From the NCBI GenBank assembly GCA_013375335.1, contig JABXJZ010000034.1:1-9993 (forward strand): a DNA stretch of 9,993 bases. The letters are read 5' to 3'. The notes below the pieces were generated by a model. The model did not search any database. It saw only the letters and a list, made by a program, of their open reading frames with translations, and was not told the origin of the DNA. A program made the position numbers and the translations under genes. The DNA comes from Desulfobacterales bacterium (GTDB taxonomy: Bacteria; Desulfobacterota; DSM-4660; Desulfatiglandales; B25-G16). Below, piece after piece: positions 6,742 through 9,993 of the stretch; the first letter of the stretch is position 1; every line of letters starts with the position of its first letter.

Positions 6742-7797
6742 ATGAAGGCGATTGTGCTCAACGGTCCGAATGATTTCTCTTTACAAGACATAGAGGATCC
6801 CATCCCAACTGCCGAGGAGGTGGAAATTCAGGTGCGTATGGCCGGGATATGTGGCACCGACATACATCTCCTTCGGGGGAAAAACCCCTTTGCCGCCTAT
6901 CCCCTTATCCCAGGGCATGAGTACATGGGGGAGATAGTGTCCCTTCCAGCACAGTCCGACTTGAAGAAAGGGGATAGGGTTACCGTCTTTCCAGCAGAAG
7001 GCTGTGGCACATGTGAGGCCTGCAAGGCCGGGCGGTTACCTCACTGCACTGAATTCAAGTTCATAGGTGTTCGCCTGCCTGGGGGTTGCTTCGCCGAGAA
7101 AGTCGTGGCCGACTACAGGAGGATTTTTCCCCTACCAGGGGGAATGGAGGATGAAGTTGGCGCCATGGTGGAGCCTACTGCAGTGGCCGTCCACGCAAAT
7201 CGACGGGCAGATCTTGGGAAAGGAATGAAAGTTCTGGTGATCGGCGGTGGAACCATCGGACTACTCATTGCTCAAGTCGCCCAGGTTTATGGCGCGTCCC
7301 AGGTAATCGTATCAGAGCCCCTTGACGAAAGGAGGTCATTAGCCAGACACATGGGGCTCGAACTGACCTGCAACCCACAAGATGAAGACCTGGTCGCCTT
7401 TGCCAAGCGCAATATGGGAATGGCGGACGTGGTCTTCGATGCAGTAGGAACCCAAAAGACAGTCACTGATGCGGGAGAAATACTTCGCCCAGGTGGGCAT
7501 CTCATGCTGATCGCCCTGCCTCACATTGAAAACCTGGGTATTTCTTACCGGACTATATTCGCCAAGGAATTAAAGGCCATCGGGTCGAGGACTTATTTCA
7601 TGGACGACTTCCCAGAGGCCATCCGACTGCTCGGCACAGGGCACGTCACGGTCAGGCCACTAATTAGCAAAATCCTGGCGTTGGATCGATTTGCCGAAGG
7701 CGTAGAGCTTCTGGAACGAGAGCCAGAGAAATATATAAAGGTCCTCATCAACCCCGCCCTATCGGCTGAGGGCAGGGATCTCCAAAAACCAAAATGA
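6742..7797 (+). CDS. Zinc-dependent medium-chain dehydrogenase, L-galactonate/L-gulonate 5-dehydrogenase-like
   Basis: A cytoplasmic MDR-family alcohol or polyol dehydrogenase of 351 residues. Zinc-binding and catalytic residues are Cys37 (G-I-C-G-T-D), His59-Glu60 (G-H-E) and Glu144 (M-V-E-P). The structural zinc site has Cys88, Cys91, Cys94 and Cys102. The Rossmann loop VIGGGTIG is at 166-173, and Glu192 at the end of the second strand favours NAD(H). The SD AAGGAGGGGG stands just before the ATG. From memory, the shape and C-terminal G-S-R-x-x-x-x-D-F-P segment resemble E. coli YjjN/LgoD and L-gulonate 5-dehydrogenase, which oxidise C5 of hexonates to keto-uronates. Sorbitol and threonine dehydrogenases share the fold and remain possible. 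As the last gene of the unit, behind KduD-like and Gci-like genes, it fits hexonate or hexuronate catabolism. No terminator is visible after it. Confidence 0.88.
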   Translation: MKAIVLNGPNDFSLQDIEDPIPTAEEVEIQVRMAGICGTDIHLLRGKNPFAAYPLIPGHEYMGEIVSLPAQSDLKKGDRVTVFPAEGCGTCEACKAGRLPHCTEFKFIGVRLPGGCFAEKVVADYRRIFPLPGGMEDEVGAMVEPTAVAVHANRRADLGKGMKVLVIGGGTIGLLIAQVAQVYGASQVIVSEPLDERRSLARHMGLELTCNPQDEDLVAFAKRNMGMADVVFDAVGTQKTVTDAGEILRPGGHLMLIALPHIENLGISYRTIFAKELKAIGSRTYFMDDFPEAIRLLGTGHVTVRPLISKILALDRFAEGVELLEREPEKYIKVLINPALSAEGRDLQKPK

Positions 7798-7826
7798 TCA
7801 GGCTGCCTATCTCGGCCCTTAACCAT

Positions 7827-7855
7827 TTGACGCCTCATATCTAAATATTTAAAAT
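7827..7855 (+). promoter_or_regulatory. Sigma-70 promoter of greA
   Basis: TTGACG (7827-7832) and TAAAAT (7850-7855) are separated by exactly 17 bp, each matching consensus at 5 of 6 positions. Transcription would start near 7862, giving a leader of about 45 nt before TTG 7908. The -10 box overlaps the ATG at 7854, so that ATG would lie outside the transcript from this promoter. Confidence 0.7.
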
Positions 7856-7893
7856 GGTAACTGTATTGGGGAAGGACAGAGGGCCCAATGGCT

Positions 7894-7899
7894 GGAGGG
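7894..7899 (+). promoter_or_regulatory. Ribosome binding site fixing the TTG start of greA
   Basis: GGAGGG lies 8 nt before TTG 7908. No comparable SD precedes the ATG at 7854. Confidence 0.7.
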
Positions 7900-7907
7900 A
7901 AACTACC

Positions 7908-8378
7908 TTGATAGATAAAGTGCCAATTACAAGAGAGGGGTTGGAGAAATTGAGGCGGGAATTGCATAATATTGTCACTGTTGAACGGCCCAGGAATATA
8001 AAGGCTATTGAAGAGGCAAGATCTCATGGAGATTTGAATGAAAACGCGGAGTACCATGCAGCCAAGGAAAGACAGTCCCTTTTAGAGGCGAGAATAAGTG
8101 AGCTCGAGATGGCAATTAGCAGATCAGAGGTAATTGAGATAGACCAAGGGCAAACCGAGAAGGTTATCTTCGGCAAAACGGTTGAGCTCAGAAACATTGA
8201 CAGCGACGAGAATGTCACCTATCAGCTTGTTGGGCCGTATGAGTCTGACCCCGAGGACGGCAAGATATCGGTTATCTCTCCCCTGGGAAAGGCCCTTGTC
8301 GGCAAGGACGAAGGAGATACCGTCAAGGTAAGGACTCCCGGCGGCATCAAAGAATTCGAGATTTTAGAAATAAGATAA
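7908..8378 (+). CDS. greA: Transcription elongation factor GreA
   Basis: Binds the secondary channel of RNA polymerase and stimulates cleavage of backtracked transcripts, rescuing stalled elongation. From TTG 7908 the protein has 156 residues, close to the usual 158; starting at ATG 7854 would add 18 unrelated residues. The N-terminal coiled coil (about 1-75) begins P-I-T-R-E-G-L-E-K-L and carries the tip loop GDLNENAEYHAAKE at 41-54, with acidic Asp42 and Glu45 for Mg2+ delivery. The C-terminal FKBP-like domain (about 80-156) has S-P-L-G-K-A-L-x-G-K and the final G-x-x-E-F-E-I-L-E-I. The acidic tip separates it from GreB-like antagonists that lack these residues. It has its own promoter and converges with mtaB, with 8 bp between stop codons, so it is likely a single-gene unit unrelated to the catabolic genes. 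Confidence 0.97.
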   Translation: MIDKVPITREGLEKLRRELHNIVTVERPRNIKAIEEARSHGDLNENAEYHAAKERQSLLEARISELEMAISRSEVIEIDQGQTEKVIFGKTVELRNIDSDENVTYQLVGPYESDPEDGKISVISPLGKALVGKDEGDTVKVRTPGGIKEFEILEIR

Positions 8379-8386
8379 GCCATTAA

Positions 8387-9700
8387 CTAATCCTTCAATC
8401 TTCGAGCAATAATTCCCCTTTCGGTCACGTCTTCTGCCCTTACCTCCACGATTTCATTCTTAATGAGGCTGCTGGAAGGAAAGGCAAACCTCACATAGTT
8501 ATCGCTCAACCCACTGATGAGGTGTCTGTCCTCAGGTAGCCATCCCTCAGTGAGGACGGGAAAGGTCTCCCCAACCAAACTACCCCAGAAGACCTTTCTC
8601 TTTTGCTTATCAAGACGGCGTAAGAGAAGGGTCCTCTCCTTGATCTTCTTATGATCAAGTTGATCGGGAAACCCTGCTGCAGCGGTCCCATCCCTTCTCG
8701 AGTAAGGGAACACGTGTAGATAGCTGACGGGCATGTCTTGCAAGAGATCAAAGGTATTGTTGAACGCCCTGTCGCTCTCTCCAGGAAAGCCGACCAACAC
8801 GTCCACTCCTATACAAACCAGAGGGACAAATCGACTTATATCGTCTATTACCATGGTAAACATCCTGGCTGTATAGTTTCTATTCATCCTCCTTAAGACC
8901 TCATCGTCACCGCTTTGCAAAGGGATATGGAAGTGACGGCAAAGCCAATCATGGCTAGCCATCAACGCAATCAACTCCCTTCCTATCTCCATTGGCTCAA
9001 GTGAGCTAAGCCTTATCCTGAGCCGGCATCTATTTTCCCCGATCTCAGCGAGTAACCTAGTTAAATCAATGTCATTGCCGAAGTCTGCGCCATATTTCCC
9101 AAGGTGAACTCCTGCGAGCACGACCTCTTTATAGCCACTTCTCTCTAAGCCGTTGAGCAACTCGATAACCCTATCAGGCATAAGGCTCCTCTGAGGACCC
9201 CTCGCCTTGGGCACAATGCAGTAAGAGCAGAATGACTCGCATCCGTCCTGTATCTTTACAAATGCCCTGGTCCTATCCGAAAATCTTGTAATAGGAGCCT
9301 GTTCAAAATGGTTCAACGGCCCAAACTCCTCTTTCTCGACAAGGGGCGGATTATGGTGACTGGCCTTTGTCAAAAGCCTCGGAAGAGAGCTTTTCCCTTT
9401 GTTTCCCGCAATGATATCCACTCCGTCAATCTTTGATAATTCACCGGGAAAGACCTGCCCATAGCATCCAACAGCAGCAATAATAGCCCCGGGGTTTTCC
9501 CTTATGGCCCTCCTTAGGGCCTGCCTGGATTGGTAGCTTGCCCTGGCTGTGACTATACAGGTGTTGACGACTACTAACTCCGCCTCTCTGCCTTGATTGG
9601 CCCTTCGGCAGCCCATATCTAGTAACGATTCTTCAATAAAGGCAGACTCATATTGGTTTACCTTGCAGCCGAGGGTAATGATCTTAAACGATTTCGACAT
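8387..9700 (-). CDS. mtaB: tRNA t6A37 methylthiotransferase MtaB
   Basis: A radical-SAM enzyme that adds a methylthio group at C2 of N6-threonylcarbamoyladenosine 37 in ANN-decoding tRNAs, giving ms2t6A. It has 437 residues from ATG 9700. The N-terminal MTTase domain has the three cluster cysteines C12 (T-L-G-C-K-V-N-Q-Y-E-S), C48 (N-T-C-I-V) and C79 (V-G-C-Y). The radical-SAM CxxxCxxC is C154, C158 and C161. A TRAM-like RNA-binding region follows from about 370. The T-L-G-C-K-V-N-Q-Y-E-S motif marks MtaB (YqeV) rather than MiaB (Y-G-C-Q-M-N) or RimO. The start at 9700 is chosen because it lies one base after the mnmA stop with AAGG at 9705-9708 upstream; a longer frame to 9760 would add 20 residues unlike the family and overlap mnmA by 59 bp. 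It is probably co-transcribed with mnmA. Confidence 0.95.
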   Translation of the reverse strand: MSKSFKIITLGCKVNQYESAFIEESLLDMGCRRANQGREAELVVVNTCIVTARASYQSRQALRRAIRENPGAIIAAVGCYGQVFPGELSKIDGVDIIAGNKGKSSLPRLLTKASHHNPPLVEKEEFGPLNHFEQAPITRFSDRTRAFVKIQDGCESFCSYCIVPKARGPQRSLMPDRVIELLNGLERSGYKEVVLAGVHLGKYGADFGNDIDLTRLLAEIGENRCRLRIRLSSLEPMEIGRELIALMASHDWLCRHFHIPLQSGDDEVLRRMNRNYTARMFTMVIDDISRFVPLVCIGVDVLVGFPGESDRAFNNTFDLLQDMPVSYLHVFPYSRRDGTAAAGFPDQLDHKKIKERTLLLRRLDKQKRKVFWGSLVGETFPVLTEGWLPEDRHLISGLSDNYVRFAFPSSSLIKNEIVEVRAEDVTERGIIARRLKD

Positions 9701-9701
9701 C

Positions 9702-9993
9702 TTACCTTGATCTCCGTATCCAGCCACCCCCGAGGACCCTTTGCGCTTCATAGCATACAAGGGCCTGGCCAGGCGTTATCGCCCATTGGGGTTGATCAAA
9801 TTCAAGCTGGAGGAGATTGGGTGAAATAACCGTAAGCGTCCCATCAGCTGGCTTGTGCCTGTACCTTACCTGCGCCTGCACCCGTATCTCCTTTCTCTCT
9901 GGTTGAACTCCTATCCAATTAAAATCCCCTGCCGAGACAGCTTTAGTGAATAATGCGTCCCTCGGACCTACTACCAATTCGTTTGTTCGCGGC
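9702..9993 (-). CDS. mnmA: tRNA-specific 2-thiouridylase MnmA, C-terminal part (5' end outside window)
   Basis: MnmA activates U34 of Lys, Glu and Gln tRNAs with ATP and inserts sulfur to give s2U34. Only about the last 96 residues are visible; the frame stays open to the window edge (P-R-T-N-E before L-V-V-G-P), so the TTG at 9977 is internal. The family's C-terminal beta-barrel shows V-V-G-P-R-D, D-F-N-W-I, R-V-Q-A-Q-V-R-Y-R-H-K-P, F-D-Q-P-Q-W-A-I-T-P-G-Q-A, and the ending V-L-G-G-G-W-I. These match MnmA strongly. The catalytic cysteines and PP-loop lie in the missing part, so activity cannot be judged. The stop TAA is one base from the mtaB ATG, which suggests translational coupling of two sulfur-dependent tRNA modification genes. 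Confidence 0.94.
   Translation of the reverse strand, partial: PRTNELVVGPRDALFTKAVSAGDFNWIGVQPERKEIRVQAQVRYRHKPADGTLTVISPNLLQLEFDQPQWAITPGQALVCYEAQRVLGGGWIRRSR

Noticed and set aside
6875..6888. GGGGG-AAAAA-CCCC inverted repeat inside the zinc dehydrogenase gene
   Set aside because: It encodes the ordinary segment G-K-N-P-F after the catalytic Cys37 region; short and without a regulatory context.
7756..7773. GCCCT/AGGGC stem near the end of the zinc dehydrogenase gene, considered as a terminator
   Set aside because: Only 5 pairs with an 8-nt loop, inside the coding region and followed by an A-rich rather than T-rich stretch.
9701..9760. Upstream start for mtaB at 9760
   Set aside because: It would overlap mnmA by 59 bp and add 20 residues not seen in MtaB; ATG 9700 directly follows the mnmA stop.

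Overview
The window looks like a stretch of chromosome from a Gram-negative bacterium of moderate GC content. A substrate-binding protein with a type I signal peptide implies a periplasm. Strong AGGAGG-type Shine-Dalgarno (SD) sites and several TTG starts are present. Two features resemble what I recall from anaerobic Desulfobacterota (former Deltaproteobacteria): branched-chain-type ABC transporter genes interleaved with an AMP-forming acyl-CoA ligase, and an mtaB gene directly behind mnmA. This taxonomic guess is an inference from gene content, not a measured placement.

Layout. Positions 1-4639 (+ strand) are the end of a LivHMGFJ-type ABC importer operon: a 5'-truncated LivG ATPase, an overlapping LivF ATPase, a 603-residue acyl-CoA synthetase and a periplasmic substrate-binding protein. 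The permease genes would be expected upstream of the window. The built-in ligase suggests that the imported solute is a carboxylic acid activated to its CoA thioester, rather than an amino acid.

Positions 4657-7797 (+ strand) hold a probable separate transcription unit behind a perfect TTGACA -35 box. It has a mandelate-racemase-type enolase-superfamily enzyme resembling D-galactarolactone cycloisomerase, a KduD-like short-chain dehydrogenase, and a zinc-dependent medium-chain dehydrogenase resembling L-galactonate/L-gulonate 5-dehydrogenases. All three keep their catalytic residues. Together they read as a sugar-acid (hexonate, hexuronate or aldarate) catabolic module, but the substrate is unproven.

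Positions 7827-8378 (+ strand) hold greA with its own near-consensus sigma-70 promoter. Positions 8387-9993 (- strand) hold mtaB and the C-terminal end of mnmA, two tRNA sulfur-modification genes one base apart and converging on greA with 8 bp between the stop codons.

There is no gene-free stretch longer than about 150 bases, no RNA gene, no mobile element and no CRISPR. The most notable points are the candidate sugar-acid pathway, the transporter-ligase combination, two inverted repeats that would mask ribosome binding sites, and several start codons where the longest open frame is probably not the real gene. I see no clearly undescribed system.
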